Below are positions 37,502 through 48,746 of a stretch of DNA of 64,000 nucleotides, piece after piece (position 1 is the first letter of the stretch; each line of letters begins with the position of its first letter). The DNA comes from Lactobacillus sp. W8174. Lineage in GTDB: Bacteria; Bacillota; Bacilli; Lactobacillales; Lactobacillaceae. A program made the position numbers and the translations under genes. The DNA lies in contig NZ_JACFRN010000001.1 of assembly GCF_016100975.1 (NCBI RefSeq), positions 372,001 to 436,000 of the forward strand, read 5' to 3'. The notes beneath the pieces are model-generated. The model did no database searches, had not been told where the DNA came from, and was given only the letters and a program-made list of their open reading frames with translations.

Positions 37502-38427
37502 TTTTTTGCCTCATCTTTCTTATCATTGCGAGTAAAGTACTTTTCATAATTTGCCTGTAAGTGGCTCATAGTCACATGTGTATATATTTGGGTAGTTGAT
37601 AAATTATCATGACCTAAAAGTTCTTGTACACTGCGTAAATCTGCACCGTTATTCAACATTGCCGTAGCAAATGAATGGCGCAATTCGTGCGGGTGTACCT
37701 TACCATTAATGCCAGCCTTATTAAAAACCCTTTGCATAATATACTCGATGCCACGATCCGTTAATGGTTTGCCTTTATTATTTAAAAAGACATAATCTGA
37801 ACTATCATCACCTTTTACAAGTTGATCACGACTGTTTCCCAAATAATTAACCAAAGCCGCTTTAGTTTTATCATCAAACGCAACGTACCTGTCTTTATTA
37901 CCTTTACCGTGTACCAGAATTATCTTTAAATCTAAATCTACTTGCTTTCTTGTTAAGTTGCTTACTTCGCTAACCCTCATCCCAGTAGTATAAAACAATT
38001 CAATTAATGCTAAATTACGTAAAGTCAAGGGTTCATTCCCACTTAAAGAGTCAAATACCTGCTTCATTTCTGGTGCATAAAAAAACTGGGGTAACTTTCG
38101 TTCTTTAGTGCGCAAAACAATTGTTTGCGTTGGATCTATTTTAACAATTTTTCGTCTAGTTAAAAAGTGATAAAACGACCTGAGGCTAGACATTTTACGC
38201 GACTGCGTCGAGCGCGCTAAATTGCGTTCTGTTAAGTTTTGTAAAAAAATTTCAACATCACGTCTGTCTATTTTTGTCCAACCATTAAAGCCGCCATTTT
38301 CTTGCCAAAATTTTTCAGCCTCAAGCAAATCTGTTTGATAAGCCTTTATTGTTTTAGAACTATACTGTCTTTCATTACGCAAATAGGATGTGAACAGGTT
38401 TAGCAGCTCATCTTTTTTAGCGTCCAT
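37498..38427 (-). CDS. xerC: Tyrosine recombinase XerC
   Basis: 309 residues from ATG 38427. The frame extends 12 codons further, but that part lies within trmFO; the chosen ATG overlaps the trmFO stop (TAATG). Catalytic residues lie in GMRVSE, HGKGNKDR, HELRHSFA, LLGHDNLSTTQ and IYTHV, so the full Arg-Lys-His-Arg-His-Tyr set is present. With XerD it resolves chromosome dimers at dif (26117-26144). The operon position trmFO-xerC-hslV is the Firmicute one and separates it from xerD. Confidence 0.93.
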   Translation of the reverse strand: MDAKKDELLNLFTSYLRNERQYSSKTIKAYQTDLLEAEKFWQENGGFNGWTKIDRRDVEIFLQNLTERNLARSTQSRKMSSLRSFYHFLTRRKIVKIDPTQTIVLRTKERKLPQFFYAPEMKQVFDSLSGNEPLTLRNLALIELFYTTGMRVSEVSNLTRKQVDLDLKIILVHGKGNKDRYVAFDDKTKAALVNYLGNSRDQLVKGDDSSDYVFLNNKGKPLTDRGIEYIMQRVFNKAGINGKVHPHELRHSFATAMLNNGADLRSVQELLGHDNLSTTQIYTHVTMSHLQANYEKYFTRNDKKDEAKK

Positions 38428-39743
38428 TATTGCAGCACTTCCAGTTGAAATTCCTTCAAACATTCTAAGCCGCGTTGACTAATCTTTAAGTGACGCTCTT
38501 TCTTATTGCGCACTTTAGGACCTTCAAGTCCTGGAATTAATGCAAAACTGGCATTCATAGGTTGAAAATGCTTAATGTCAGCAGTAGTTACGTAATTAGC
38601 CATTGATCCTAAAGCTGTTTGTTTAGGAAAAGCAACCGGTTCTTGGCCAATTGCTCTTCTAGCAGCGTTAATCCCAGAAACCAGGCCACTGCCAGCACTT
38701 TCAACATATCCTTCAACTCCAGTCACTTGTCCTGCAAAGAATAGACCTGGTTGCTTTTTGGTTTCATATGCGGCAGATAATACCGCTGGAGAAGCCATGT
38801 AAGTATTGCGATGCATTTTGCCGTATCTGATAAAACGAGCATGAGCCAGACCTGGAATCATGCCAAAAACTCGCTTTTGTTCACCATATTTTAGATGAGT
38901 CTGGAAGCCAACGACGTTATACATTGAAGCTACAGCATTATCTTGTCTAAGCTGAACAACAGCGTAGGGAGTCTTTCCAGTAGCTGGATTTTCTAGTCCT
39001 ACAGGTTTAAGAGGACCAAAAAGCATAGTTTTCATACCTCTTTGAGCCATAACTTCAATCGGCATACAGCCCTCAAAAACGTCACTGTTTTCAAAGCTGT
39101 GAACTTCTGCAGTCTCCGCATTAACCAATTCCCGAGCAAATTTTTCATATTCTTCCTTTGTCATAGGACAATTTAGATATGCAGCTTCACCTTTGTCATA
39201 ACGAGATTTCTTATAAACGATATCCATATCAATCGAATCGGCAGCAATTATAGGTGCCGCTGCGTCAAAAAAGTGCAGACTTTCATTACCTGAAAACTTC
39301 TGTATCTCTTCGGCCAGTTTATCACTAGTCAATGGACCCGTAGCAATAATTGCAATTCGATCGGTTGGAATCTGGGTAATCTCTTCAGTATGAAAATTAA
39401 TATTTGGCAGTGCGTGTAGCTTATTTGTGACATAGTCACTGAATTGAGTTCTATCAACTGCTAATGCTCCACCAGCAGGTACCTGGGAATGGTCAGCAGC
39501 TGTCATAATCAGTGAATCAAGCTGACGCATTTCTTCTTTTAATAAACCTACAGCATTAGATAACTGATTTGAACGCATTGAATTCGTGCACACCAGTTCA
39601 GCCAGCCGATCTGTTTTATGCGCCGGGGTCATTTTTTTAGGGCGCATTTCGTATAAATCGACAGTGATACCACGTTTTGCAAGTTGCCAGGCTGCCTCAC
39701 TTCCGGCCAAGCCGCCACCAATTACAGTTACTCTTTCTGGCAT
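38427..39743 (-). CDS. trmFO: Folate-dependent tRNA (m5U54) methyltransferase TrmFO
   Basis: 438 residues. The N-terminal FAD-binding loop is [19 protein letters not shown] (6-24), followed by [11 protein letters not shown] and the C-terminal [13 protein letters not shown]. It transfers a methyl group from methylene-THF to U54 of tRNA with FAD as reductant, producing ribothymidine. AAAGGAATATG supplies the ribosome site. It follows topA in the operon and overlaps xerC by one base. Confidence 0.96.
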   Translation of the reverse strand: MPERVTVIGGGLAGSEAAWQLAKRGITVDLYEMRPKKMTPAHKTDRLAELVCTNSMRSNQLSNAVGLLKEEMRQLDSLIMTAADHSQVPAGGALAVDRTQFSDYVTNKLHALPNINFHTEEITQIPTDRIAIIATGPLTSDKLAEEIQKFSGNESLHFFDAAAPIIAADSIDMDIVYKKSRYDKGEAAYLNCPMTKEEYEKFARELVNAETAEVHSFENSDVFEGCMPIEVMAQRGMKTMLFGPLKPVGLENPATGKTPYAVVQLRQDNAVASMYNVVGFQTHLKYGEQKRVFGMIPGLAHARFIRYGKMHRNTYMASPAVLSAAYETKKQPGLFFAGQVTGVEGYVESAGSGLVSGINAARRAIGQEPVAFPKQTALGSMANYVTTADIKHFQPMNASFALIPGLEGPKVRNKKERHLKISQRGLECLKEFQLEVLQ

Positions 39744-39830
39744 ATGATCATATTCCTTTACTAAAATTATTTTACTTTATATACAAGAATATCATCAAAT
39801 CATGACTGATCTGATGATATTAACATAAAT

Positions 39831-41942
39831 TTAACTTTCTACAGTATCTTTTTCAGCACTCGTTTCTTCTTTATAATCGCCATTTGGACAAAGAACAACA
39901 GGTCCTTTTTTATTTCGTTTTTCAACTAGAAAATGACCACAGTTAGGGCAATTTCGGTTAATAGGCTTGTCCCAAGAAACAAAGTCACAATCAGGATAAC
40001 GGGAACAGCCATAGAACTTGCGGTTACGTTTTGATTTTTTCTCAATCACGTCACCTTTGCCACATTTTGGACAAATAACGCCAACCTTTTTTACAATTGC
40101 CTTTGTATTGCGACAATCCGGAAAACGTGAACAGGCGTAAAATTTACCATAGCGTCCCATTTTAATAACCATCGGCGCCCCACAGATATCACAATTAAAA
40201 CCAGCAGGTTCATCTTTAATCTGCACCTTTTTGATATCAGCATCGGCTTTATCTAGTTCTTTTTTAAAGGGATGGTAATAATCATCAATTACTTTGACCC
40301 AATTTTTCTTGCCCTCTTCAATACCGTCGAGATCATTTTCTAGTTGCGCTGTGAAGTCAATGTTGACAATATCCGGGAAAAATTTCTCAATTAAATTGTC
40401 TACAATTTCTCCCAGTTCAGTTGGGACAATTGATTTACCATCCAATTTGACATAATAACGACGTTGAATCGTATCAATAGTTGGTGCATAGGTCGAAGGA
40501 CGACCAACACCATTTTCCTCAAGCGAATGAACTAAGCTGGCCTCCGTGTATCTGGCAGGTGGCATAGTAAAATGTTGTTTATTATCAGATTTGGCTAATT
40601 TAACCATATCTCCGTCATTTAATTCAGGTAATTCAACATTTTTTTCCTGTTGATTATCATAAACTTTAGTAAAGCCGGCAAATTTCATTTTTGAGCCCGT
40701 AGTTCTGAATATCACTCCATTTTGCGTAATATCTGCTCTTACTGTGTCGTAAACAGCGGGAGTCATTTCACTGGCCAAAAATCTAGACCAAATCAACTTA
40801 TACAAACGATATTGTTCAGTAGTTAAAACAGACTTGAGAGACTCTGGGGTGCGATAAACACTAGTTGGCCTAATAGCTTCATGGGCATCTTGAGCATCCT
40901 CTTGATTTTTAAAATGGCGTGCTCCTTTGGCAGCATATTCTTTACCATAATTTTCATTTAAAAATTTAGATGCTTCGGCTTGAGCAACTGGGGATGTGCG
41001 TTTGGAATCAGTTCTCATATAGGTGATCAAACCAACAGTTCCCTGTTTGCCTAAACTAATCCCTTCATACAGTTGCTGCGCAATACTCATTGTTCTGCGG
41101 GTGCGATAATTTAAGCGTTTATTTGCTTCCTGCTGCATCGTTGAAGTTGTAAAGGGAGCGGCAGGCTGCCGCCTGCGCTCACGTTTAACCACATTTTCGA
41201 CTTGAAAGCTTTTCTTTTTATCAATTTTAGCCAAAACTTTTTGGACAGAATCATTATCGGATAAATCCGTCTTTTTGCCATTAATACCCCAAAACTGGCC
41301 ATTGAAAGTCTTTTTTAATTTCTTAAATTCTGCCTCAATTGTCCAATATTCCTGTGGCTTAAAGTTTTTGATCTCTTTTTCGCGATCAATGACCAATTTT
41401 AATGCGACTGATTGAACACGTCCGGCACTCAGTCCTTTTTTGACCTTTTCCCACAAAATTGGCGAAAGCGAGTAACCAACGATTCTGTCTAAAATACGGC
41501 GGGCCTGCTGTGCATTGACAGTGTCCATGTCGATTGTTCTTGGGTTTTTAAAGCTGTTTTTGACAGCGTCCTTTGTTACCTCATTAAAGGTAACGCGATT
41601 TTTATCTTTTTGATCTAAATTGAGCACATGAGCAACATGCCAGGCAATTGCTTCACCTTCACGGTCCGGGTCAGACGCCAAATAAACATCTTTGGCTTTT
41701 TTAGCTTCCGACTTAAGTTCCTTAATAGTGTCGCCCTTACCTCTAATAGAAATATATTTTGGCTTATAATTATTATCAAAATCAATTCCCATTTGCGACT
41801 TTGGCAAGTCACGAATATGACCTTTAGAAGCAATTACACGATAATTACGTCCTAAATATTTTTCAATTGTTTTAGCCTTAGCCGGAGACTCAACTATTAC
41901 TAGTGTCTTCTTACGTTTCTTTGGCTTTGATTTAGTAGGCAT
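39831..41942 (-). CDS. topA: DNA topoisomerase I
   Basis: 703 residues from ATG 41942, which has GAGGAGG seven bases upstream; a frame start five codons earlier lies on that ribosome site and is rejected. The TOPRIM domain has [17 protein letters not shown] and [13 protein letters not shown]. The active-site Tyr is in [10 protein letters not shown]. Three C-terminal zinc-ribbon repeats are visible (CDICGAP, CPKCGKG and CPNCGHF starts); the third has only three clear Cys. It relaxes negative supercoils and opens the trmFO-xerC-hslVU operon. Confidence 0.96.
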   Translation of the reverse strand: MPTKSKPKKRKKTLVIVESPAKAKTIEKYLGRNYRVIASKGHIRDLPKSQMGIDFDNNYKPKYISIRGKGDTIKELKSEAKKAKDVYLASDPDREGEAIAWHVAHVLNLDQKDKNRVTFNEVTKDAVKNSFKNPRTIDMDTVNAQQARRILDRIVGYSLSPILWEKVKKGLSAGRVQSVALKLVIDREKEIKNFKPQEYWTIEAEFKKLKKTFNGQFWGINGKKTDLSDNDSVQKVLAKIDKKKSFQVENVVKRERRRQPAAPFTTSTMQQEANKRLNYRTRRTMSIAQQLYEGISLGKQGTVGLITYMRTDSKRTSPVAQAEASKFLNENYGKEYAAKGARHFKNQEDAQDAHEAIRPTSVYRTPESLKSVLTTEQYRLYKLIWSRFLASEMTPAVYDTVRADITQNGVIFRTTGSKMKFAGFTKVYDNQQEKNVELPELNDGDMVKLAKSDNKQHFTMPPARYTEASLVHSLEENGVGRPSTYAPTIDTIQRRYYVKLDGKSIVPTELGEIVDNLIEKFFPDIVNIDFTAQLENDLDGIEEGKKNWVKVIDDYYHPFKKELDKADADIKKVQIKDEPAGFNCDICGAPMVIKMGRYGKFYACSRFPDCRNTKAIVKKVGVICPKCGKGDVIEKKSKRNRKFYGCSRYPDCDFVSWDKPINRNCPNCGHFLVEKRNKKGPVVLCPNGDYKEETSAEKDTVES

Positions 41943-42003
41943 CAAAAGCCTCCTCATTAAATTCTTTTTTTAAATACTCATTTGAGAATAGAATATTTAA
42001 CTA

Positions 42004-42855
42004 CTAATTGTCAAATCTTTCAAGTTGCAAATCAAAATCAGTGATCGGATAAGCACCTGCTTGAATTAGTTTATTGGGTCCTTGAGATAGTTCACTGGTA
42101 ATAGGACCAGGTAAAGCATAAATGTCCCGATTTTCTTGTAGAGCTATGTTTGCTGTAATTAGAGAGCCTGACTTCTGCTTTGCCTCAGTAACAATTACAC
42201 TTTCAGCTATCCCAGCCAAAATTCTGTTTCGCTGGGGAAATCTATAAGGCTTTGGTGGAGTATCAGGCAAATATTCACTCACTAATAAGCCTTTTTGAGC
42301 AATTTCTTCTTGCACCTGATGATTTATCTGCGGATAAAAATGGTTTAAACCATTGCCCACCACTGCAATTGTTTGACCATTAAATTTCAGTGCTGCCTTA
42401 TGTGCCATAACGTCCACACCTTTAGCCAGTCCACTGGCAATAATAAAATCATCTTTTATTAGATTGGGCACAAGTTTATTCAAAACTACTCTGCTATAAT
42501 TAGTGGCTTGACGGGAGCCGACAATTGTTATGATTTTTTGTTGAAGTAGTTCCCGATTCCCCTGTAAAAATAAAATTAAAGGTGGCTGGTATATTTGTCG
42601 TAGTTTTTCGGGATATTCTGCGTCAAAAAAGCTAATAACCCGACATTGCTTTTCTATTCTTCTGATCATTTTATCCGCATATCTGTCATTATAAGCATTC
42701 AGACAGACATTTATCAAATTACTGGTCAAATTCAAGTTTTTAATAGTTTGAATATCAATATCAGCAACTTGCAATTGACTAGCAACTTGTAACATCTTAA
42801 CATATCCAATACCTTTTTGTAATTTTAAGCGCAAAAGAAAATTGGTAATCTTCAT
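42004..42855 (-). CDS. dprA: DNA processing protein DprA
   Basis: 283 residues. After an N-terminal HhH-like stretch, the Rossmann domain has ITIVGSRQATNYSR, ASGLAKGVDVMAHKAAL and ERNRILAGI-like PQRNRILAGIAESVIVTEA, the DprA signatures. It binds incoming single-stranded DNA and loads RecA in natural transformation; many lactobacilli carry it without proven competence. AAGGAGG precedes the ATG. It lies between rnhB and topA in the conserved rbgA-rnhB-dprA-topA string. Confidence 0.94.
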   Translation of the reverse strand: MKITNFLLRLKLQKGIGYVKMLQVASQLQVADIDIQTIKNLNLTSNLINVCLNAYNDRYADKMIRRIEKQCRVISFFDAEYPEKLRQIYQPPLILFLQGNRELLQQKIITIVGSRQATNYSRVVLNKLVPNLIKDDFIIASGLAKGVDVMAHKAALKFNGQTIAVVGNGLNHFYPQINHQVQEEIAQKGLLVSEYLPDTPPKPYRFPQRNRILAGIAESVIVTEAKQKSGSLITANIALQENRDIYALPGPITSELSQGPNKLIQAGAYPITDFDLQLERFDN

Positions 42856-42899
42856 AAAAAACCTCCTAAATACAAATACGTAAAAAGGAGGAATATTTT

Positions 42900-43655
42900 T
42901 TATTTATAAAAAGAATTCACTGGTGCAAAAGTTTTACGATGAATTGGCGTTGGTCCATATTTTGCCAGTGCTTGAAGATGAGCTTGAGTGCCATAGCCAG
43001 CATTTTCATCAAAATGATACTCGGGATAAATTTTGGCATAGTCTGCCATCAAGTTATCCCTGAATACTTTGGCAACAATTGAAGCAGCAGCAATTGAATT
43101 TGATTTAGCGTCACCTTTTATTAACCGAACCTGCGGCAATTTAACCGGTACTTGCATAGCATCAACAAGCAAAGCATCAGGCTTAACGTCTAAATTCTTT
43201 ACAGCCTCAGCCATTGCCAAACGATCTGCTTCATAAATATTTATTTCATCAATCACTTGCGGACTTTTTAAGCCGATTGCCACACTAACTGCTTCCTTTA
43301 AAATTAAGGGATATAATTCTTGGCGGCGACTGGCGCTTAATTTTTTAGAGTCATTGACATCAGTCAAATCAAAGCTGTCATCAATGATTACGGCGGCTGT
43401 CACAACAGGACCGGCTAACGGTCCTCTGCCGACTTCATCTACCCCTGCAACAATCTCTTTTTTTGCCCAAAAAGTTTTTTCATAGGCAAATCTTTTTATG
43501 AATGCGGCTTTTTTCTTGGCTAATTTTTGCTGACGATTATGATAACTTAGTAAGAGCTTTTGGACACCCACACGAGTATCATTTTCTAAAATACTCAAAT
43601 CTTCATTATTGAGTGAGCCCTGTGCCAGTAATTTTTTTATTTCACCAATTGTCAT
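42900..43655 (-). CDS. rnhB: Ribonuclease HII
   Basis: 251 residues. An N-terminal extension of about 65 residues, common in Firmicutes, precedes the catalytic domain. The catalytic acidic residues are in [15 protein letters not shown] and later [24 protein letters not shown] is the conserved substrate-binding block. It nicks RNA in RNA-DNA hybrids and at single ribonucleotides. It overlaps rbgA by four bases. Confidence 0.95.
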   Translation of the reverse strand: MTIGEIKKLLAQGSLNNEDLSILENDTRVGVQKLLLSYHNRQQKLAKKKAAFIKRFAYEKTFWAKKEIVAGVDEVGRGPLAGPVVTAAVIIDDSFDLTDVNDSKKLSASRRQELYPLILKEAVSVAIGLKSPQVIDEINIYEADRLAMAEAVKNLDVKPDALLVDAMQVPVKLPQVRLIKGDAKSNSIAAASIVAKVFRDNLMADYAKIYPEYHFDENAGYGTQAHLQALAKYGPTPIHRKTFAPVNSFYK

Positions 43656-44491
43656 AATCGATCCAAAGTAATCCTTCCCACTTTTCCTTTACGCAATCTT
43701 TGCAATAAATACATAGAAAACCGATCATAATCGTCACGCATACCATATTCTTCCGTTAGTCCCAGTAACAGATCAGTATCATTAATGTGTTGAATTTCTT
43801 CTTTGGAAGTTCTAGCAAACTTGCTTAAATCATTTAAATAGTGTTTACGTAAATTTGCTAATAAAAATAAGGCAACATCATCAGCGCTGAAAACAGTATC
43901 CTTAATTGCTCCAAGTGCCGCAAGCTTTAATCCGACTGTTTGATCTTCGAATTTAGGCCACAGAATGCCGGGAGTATCTAAAATCTGAATGTTATCGGCT
44001 GTTTTGAGCCAATTTTGCCCTTTGGTTACGCCTGGCTTATTACCAACCTGAGTCACATTGCGACCAACAAGACGGTTAATAATTGTGGACTTGCCACAAT
44101 TGGGAATTCCAGCTATTGCAACTCTGATGACAGGACTAGTTGCACCTTTTTGTTGTAATTTTTTAATTTTCGCTGCAGCAGCTTTTTTGATCATCTTCAC
44201 TAGCACTTGCATATTGGTATTATGAAGAGAATCCAGAGCCATCACAAACTTTCCTTTAGTGGTAAACTTTTTCTGCCACCTTTTAGTCATCACTGGATCT
44301 GCCAAATCAGCTTTATTTAAAATAATTAAATGCGGTTTGTCACCTACAAGTTTTTCGATCATCGGATTGCGTGACGATTGAGGAATACGTGCATCTAAAA
44401 CTTCTATAATGACATCAATTAAATTCATTTTATCTTCAAGCTGATTCCGCGCTTTGTTCATATGCCCGGGATACCACTGAATATTAACCAT
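43652..44491 (-). CDS. rbgA: Ribosome biogenesis GTPase RbgA (YlqF)
   Basis: 279 residues. It is a circularly permuted GTPase: G4 LNKADLAD precedes G1 [14 protein letters not shown], then G3 DTPGILWP. It begins [13 protein letters not shown], the conserved N-terminus. The C-terminal ANTAR-like RNA-binding part lies at about 215-279. It acts in late assembly of the 50S subunit. First gene of the rbgA-rnhB pair. Confidence 0.95.
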   Translation of the reverse strand: MVNIQWYPGHMNKARNQLEDKMNLIDVIIEVLDARIPQSSRNPMIEKLVGDKPHLIILNKADLADPVMTKRWQKKFTTKGKFVMALDSLHNTNMQVLVKMIKKAAAAKIKKLQQKGATSPVIRVAIAGIPNCGKSTIINRLVGRNVTQVGNKPGVTKGQNWLKTADNIQILDTPGILWPKFEDQTVGLKLAALGAIKDTVFSADDVALFLLANLRKHYLNDLSKFARTSKEEIQHINDTDLLLGLTEEYGMRDDYDRFSMYLLQRLRKGKVGRITLDRL

Positions 44492-44510
44492 TTTTTGCCT
44501 TTCTTACGTG

Positions 44511-44540
44511 AAAAGGGCCCCATAGCACCTAGGAGCCCTA
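44511..44540 (-). terminator. Terminator after the degV-yozE pair
   Basis: Read on the - strand, AGGGCTCC pairs with GGGGCCCT around TAGGTGCTAT-like loop bases and runs into TTTT. It follows yozE and precedes rbgA. Confidence 0.7.
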
Positions 44541-44542
44541 AT

Positions 44543-44773
44543 TTAATACGTCATCTTTTCACGATACATTTGATATGCTTTGTCAAAAATGCTCATGCTT
44601 GGTAAATAGCCAGCATTAAGTTCAAGATAATCAGATAATTTTTCATAATTTTGCTCTTGCTTAGGAAAAGTCTGATCATTTTGTGCATTGTTTGCAAACT
44701 GCGCAACTTCATCATTTGAATCAGCATTGCGCTGAGTCATTAGATAGCGATAAAAGCTTTCTCTATATGCCAA
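44543..44773 (-). CDS. yozE: YozE-like SAM-fold protein (UPF0346)
   Basis: 76 residues. The sequence begins [11 protein letters not shown] and contains DQTFPKQ, the family hallmarks; an all-helical fold resembling a sterile alpha motif is known for the family. Function is unknown. It begins three bases after the stop of the DegV gene and is presumably co-translated. Confidence 0.85.
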   Translation of the reverse strand: MAYRESFYRYLMTQRNADSNDEVAQFANNAQNDQTFPKQEQNYEKLSDYLELNAGYLPSMSIFDKAYQMYREKMTY

Positions 44774-44776
44774 TTT

Positions 44777-45637
44777 TTACTCCGTATAATACAAAACTGC
44801 ATAAGCACCCATCCCTGCATGCGTTGCAATAATAGGACTGGTTTCTCGCACTAAAACGTCAATTTTGGAATTAATATCTTTAATTTTTTGGGCAAAATCG
44901 AGTAGCTTTTGCGGTGTGCTGCCTGTTGCAACGTATGAGATACCAACTTCCTTAATTTTTTCTTTGTTGGCCTCAATTTCATCTAAAATGCGTTTATCAA
45001 AAGCTAAAGAAAATTTTTTGCCTCTGCCCTTTTTAGCAATTTTCAAATGACCATTCGGCATCTGCAATTCAATGTGTATATTAAGCATGTTGACAATTTT
45101 ACCAGCCAAAGGACCTAGGCGTCCACCTTTAACCACATTTTCTAAATTGACAATAAGTAAATGCAAACGCTGAGTTTTTTTAATTTTTTCAATATGAGCC
45201 AAAATTTCAGGAATACTTTTGCCAGCGGCAATATCTCGCGCGGCTGCCAAAACCTGAAATCCTTCAGAACGATCAGTTAATTCAGAGTCAACTATATGTA
45301 CCAGATCTGATTTACCAGTTAGCTTAACTGCCTGACGAGCCGCATCAATTGTGCCGCTTAATACCTTCGCCAAAAATATGCCAATGACTTCGCTACCATC
45401 TTTAGTTAACTCATTAATCGTATCAACCATGGTTCCTATAGGTGGTTGACTCGTAGTTGGCAACTTTTTAGATTCACTCATTTTTTGGACAAATTGCTGT
45501 CTGGTTATTTCCACTCCGTCAAGATAAGTATCACCATCGATTGTGACCGATAAAGGCACAACGGTGATATGATATTTTTTTATTTCTTCCGGTGTTAATT
45601 GCGCGGAAGAATCAGTCAAAATTTTTATTTCTGACAA
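44777..45637 (-). CDS. DegV family fatty-acid-binding protein (second copy)
   Basis: About 286 residues from a TTG at 45637, chosen because GAGGG lies eight bases upstream; a further in-frame TTG at 45652 has no ribosome site. DegV motifs are ILTDSSAQLTPEE, the TTSQPPIG loop, SGTIDAAR and NVVKGGRLGPLAG. It probably carries a fatty acid to FakA like the copy at 22.8 kb. The two copies differ clearly in sequence, so they may prefer different acyl chains. Confidence 0.88.
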   Translation of the reverse strand: MSEIKILTDSSAQLTPEEIKKYHITVVPLSVTIDGDTYLDGVEITRQQFVQKMSESKKLPTTSQPPIGTMVDTINELTKDGSEVIGIFLAKVLSGTIDAARQAVKLTGKSDLVHIVDSELTDRSEGFQVLAAARDIAAGKSIPEILAHIEKIKKTQRLHLLIVNLENVVKGGRLGPLAGKIVNMLNIHIELQMPNGHLKIAKKGRGKKFSLAFDKRILDEIEANKEKIKEVGISYVATGSTPQKLLDFAQKIKDINSKIDVLVRETSPIIATHAGMGAYAVLYYTE

Positions 45638-45757
45638 CGTACTCGCCCTCAATTCTGATTTGATGTTCTCATTTATGATAGAATGTGAACTGTATTAATT
45701 ATAATTATTATAGCAAAAAAACTAGTAAAAAAAAGAAAGCGAACAAACTGTTTCATA

Positions 45758-46423
45758 ATGAAATTGCAAAAAATTTGGCAGGAACCTGCGCAGAGATCAA
45801 AAACATATTACTTAGTAGATAACATTCTTAGTGCTGTCACGCATGGAATTGGCTTTTGCCTAGCAGTTGCAGGATTAGTGCTACTAATTATTAAAGCCGT
45901 TTCAACTCATAGTCCCCTGAGAATTGTTACATTTACTATTTATGGTTCATGTTTGCTGCTGCTTTATCTTTTCTCTACACTTTTTCATAGTCTCATCTTC
46001 ACTCGAGCCCGCAATGTTTTCCAAATTTTTGATCATTCATCAATTTTTTTGCTGATTGCAGGATCATACACTCCCTTTTCCCTGGTAGCGATTGGTGGCA
46101 AATGGGGCATAATGTTGTTTACTCTAGTTTGGCTAATTGCAATATTTGGTATCATTTACTACATTTTTAACCGAGGTAAACATGTCATATTAGATACTAT
46201 TTTATATGTAGCCATGGGTTGGCTAGTAATTTTAGCTGGTAACCATTTGTATGTTCGGCTCAGTCCTGTTGGATTTTGGCTTTTAGTTAGCGGCGGTGTA
46301 GCTTATACGGTAGGTGCCCTATTGTATACAATGAAAAGAATTCCCTTTATTCACGTAATTTGGCACCTATTTGTCATTTTAGGCTCAACTTTAATGTTTT
46401 TCTCTGTGCTATTCTACGTCTAG
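45758..46423 (+). CDS. Hemolysin III family (PAQR-like) membrane protein
   Basis: 221 residues with seven predicted membrane segments. The PAQR-type motifs are SAVTHGIGF near residue 30, STLFHS near 70, FDHSSIF near 90 and the C-terminal HVIWHLFV with metal-binding His residues. Family members are suggested to be hydrolases; the hemolysin name comes from a Bacillus cereus protein and does not show toxicity. It converges on cca with one base between the stops. Confidence 0.9.
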   Translation: MKLQKIWQEPAQRSKTYYLVDNILSAVTHGIGFCLAVAGLVLLIIKAVSTHSPLRIVTFTIYGSCLLLLYLFSTLFHSLIFTRARNVFQIFDHSSIFLLIAGSYTPFSLVAIGGKWGIMLFTLVWLIAIFGIIYYIFNRGKHVILDTILYVAMGWLVILAGNHLYVRLSPVGFWLLVSGGVAYTVGALLYTMKRIPFIHVIWHLFVILGSTLMFFSVLFYV

Positions 46424-46424
46424 G

Positions 46425-47624
46425 TTAATCTATTTGCTGCAAATAGTCTTGAATATCATCCTCAGAGTTGTTTAACTCACCTGCAATAACTTTTTGCTTA
46501 ATTTGATTGAGGATTTGGCCCAATTTCGGACCAGGTTTTATACCGTTTGCAATTAAAAATTGTCCGTCAACAGCTAATTCTGACATTGACTTGATTGGCA
46601 AAGCAGTATAGCGGTCGACCAATGCTTCGGAATTGACTGGCTGTCCTAAAATATGCGCCACATCTATTGTGTTTAGCAAGATTTCCTTGCCAGCATTAAA
46701 CAGTTCAAGATCAGAAGGCGATTTCTCAGAAATCAAATCAAACAGAGCCACAATTTTTCTAACTTTTTCTGTCATAGCATTTGAATTTTTCCAATCACGC
46801 ATGAAACGAGCTATTTGGTCATCTGAAATTTTTAACAAAATAATAATTATAGACCATAGGCTAGTTTCCATACTGGGATTAAATTTCAATTTTGGATATA
46901 TTGCCAATAAATCACTTTTACCAGCAAAATCTGGCACACTTTCACTTAATTTAGTTTGTAAAAAGATTTTGAAGGCATCCCGGGAATTTATTCCAGTACC
47001 CATTTTGACAAATTCATCACGAATTCTTTCGACTGAAATCTTGGACAATAACTGATGTAAGTCACTTACTGCTTCTTTAGTTTGAGATTCAATATCAAAA
47101 TTAAGCTGACTCATGAAGCGGACTGCTCTCATCATACGTAAAGCATCTTCATGAAATCTTTTCATAGGATCTCCTACTGCTTTAATAAGGTGCTTTTGCA
47201 AATCCCCTAATCCATTAAAAAGATCGATTACTTCACCGGTTCTATTCATTGCCAATGCATTGATGGTAAAATCGCGCCTTTTCAAATCTTCAGCCAGATT
47301 TTGCACAAAAGTGACATGATCCGGTCTGCGAAAGTCTTGGTAGCCTGATTCTGTTCTAAACGTGGTAATTTCATAACTAGCGCCATCATTTAAAACAGTA
47401 ACTGTACCATGTTTAATTCCCGTATCGATAGTTTTGGGAAAGAGTCTTTTTACTTCTTCTGGATATGCGCTACTAGCAATATCAATGTCATGAATGGGTC
47501 TGTTTAAAATCAAATCACGGATTGACCCTCCAACAAAATAAGCTTCATAGCCAGCTTGTTCTAATTGCTTAAGCACTGGAAACGCGGCTGTAAAAATCGG
47601 TGGTAAATTATTTATTTTTAACAT
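46425..47624 (-). CDS. cca: CCA-adding tRNA nucleotidyltransferase
   Basis: 399 residues, class II type. The catalytic motif is [21 protein letters not shown] (about 31-51, with the Asp pair in DID), then [12 protein letters not shown] and the basic motif [14 protein letters not shown]. It adds or repairs the 3' CCA of tRNAs without a template. Stands alone, divergent from the YitT gene and convergent with the hemolysin III gene. Confidence 0.95.
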   Translation of the reverse strand: MLKINNLPPIFTAAFPVLKQLEQAGYEAYFVGGSIRDLILNRPIHDIDIASSAYPEEVKRLFPKTIDTGIKHGTVTVLNDGASYEITTFRTESGYQDFRRPDHVTFVQNLAEDLKRRDFTINALAMNRTGEVIDLFNGLGDLQKHLIKAVGDPMKRFHEDALRMMRAVRFMSQLNFDIESQTKEAVSDLHQLLSKISVERIRDEFVKMGTGINSRDAFKIFLQTKLSESVPDFAGKSDLLAIYPKLKFNPSMETSLWSIIIILLKISDDQIARFMRDWKNSNAMTEKVRKIVALFDLISEKSPSDLELFNAGKEILLNTIDVAHILGQPVNSEALVDRYTALPIKSMSELAVDGQFLIANGIKPGPKLGQILNQIKQKVIAGELNNSEDDIQDYLQQID

Positions 47625-47706
47625 TATTTTATCAACTCATTTATCTGTGTTTTTATTTTTAATTTGTGGTAGTTTTAAAGTACTAATTTAAAGGAAAAGT
47701 TCTATT

Positions 47707-48594
47707 ATGCAAAAAAACAACAAAAGAATTATTTTTGAACTTATAATGATTATGATTGGCTGTGGCATTTATGGCCTCAGTCTTGACATGATCTCAGTGC
47801 CAAACCAGCTCACAGATGGTGGCATTAGTGGCATTACTTTGCTTTTGAGACACTTCTGGGGCATTAATATGGGCCTGTCATCTCTGTTATTAAATATCCC
47901 TTTAATTATTTTGGGCTATCGTTTCATGGGGAAAAGACTCTTAGCCTATACTATCTGGGGAACCTTATGGCTGTCATTTTTCTTATGGTTCTGGCGCTTA
48001 ATTCCTATTATATATCAATTGAACTTAGAACACGACCTCTTCTTATCCGCGATACTTGCCGGAACACTTTCTGGTCTTGGTCTGGGCCTGGTTTTTCGAT
48101 ATAACGGCACTTCCGGAGGGACAGACATCATTGCCCGCATTATGCAAATGAAATATGGCATGTCTTCTGGCAAAGTTTTATTGTTCTGTGACACGATTAT
48201 TTTATTGTCATCTCTATCATATTTAGACCTTAAGCATATTATGTATACCCTGGTAGCTGCATTCATTCTTTCCAGGGTGATGGATGCAGTGCAACAAGGA
48301 GCCTATTCTGCACGTGGCTTAATTATTATTTCGGATAATTATCAGCAAATAGCCAAAATGATAGACCTTAAATTAGACCGAGGCTTTACTTATTTTGAAG
48401 CTCGCGGTGGTTATAAAAAAACTAAGCGCCCTGTAATCTATCTGGTAGTTTCTCCACGAGAAATTCCATTAGTAAAAGAGTTAATAGCTGCAGAAGACCC
48501 TCAGGCTTTTGTAAGCGTCATTGAAGTACATGAAGTCTTAGGAGAGGGTTTTACTTATAAGCAAAAAAGCCATCATCTTTTGATTAGAAAATAA
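47707..48594 (+). CDS. YitT family membrane protein (DUF161/DUF2179)
   Basis: 295 residues. Five to six membrane segments (about 10-200) include the DUF161 pattern LTDGGISGITLLL and RYNGTSGGTDIIARI. A C-terminal soluble DUF2179 domain (about 220-285) ends with FVSVIEVHEVLGEGF. The family's transported compound or role is unknown. AAAGGAAAAG supplies the ribosome site. Several paralogues are usual in lactobacilli. Confidence 0.9.
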   Translation: MQKNNKRIIFELIMIMIGCGIYGLSLDMISVPNQLTDGGISGITLLLRHFWGINMGLSSLLLNIPLIILGYRFMGKRLLAYTIWGTLWLSFFLWFWRLIPIIYQLNLEHDLFLSAILAGTLSGLGLGLVFRYNGTSGGTDIIARIMQMKYGMSSGKVLLFCDTIILLSSLSYLDLKHIMYTLVAAFILSRVMDAVQQGAYSARGLIIISDNYQQIAKMIDLKLDRGFTYFEARGGYKKTKRPVIYLVVSPREIPLVKELIAAEDPQAFVSVIEVHEVLGEGFTYKQKSHHLLIRK

Positions 48595-48635
48595 TTTTTA
48601 ACTTCAAGCTAATTCAGTGAGAGCTAGTAAAAAAC

Positions 48636-48680
48636 AACAGGCTAATAAACCTATAATGATCTATTAGCCTGTTAAATTTT
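48636..48680. terminator. Bidirectional terminator between yitT and the TPR gene
   Basis: AACAGGCTAATA pairs perfectly with TATTAGCCTGTT around a 14-base loop, followed by AAATTTTT. Confidence 0.75.
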
Positions 48681-48746
48681 TAAATAGTGAAATTTGAACA
48701 AAAGTAAGAGATATTTTTTATCTGCTAACTGCTTGTGTACTTCCCA

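Noticed and set aside
39789-39822. Hairpin after topA as a strong terminator
   Set aside because: AATATCATCA and TGATGATATT pair, but no T tract follows in the topA direction; it lies in fact between trmFO and topA and may be only a processing or weak stop signal.
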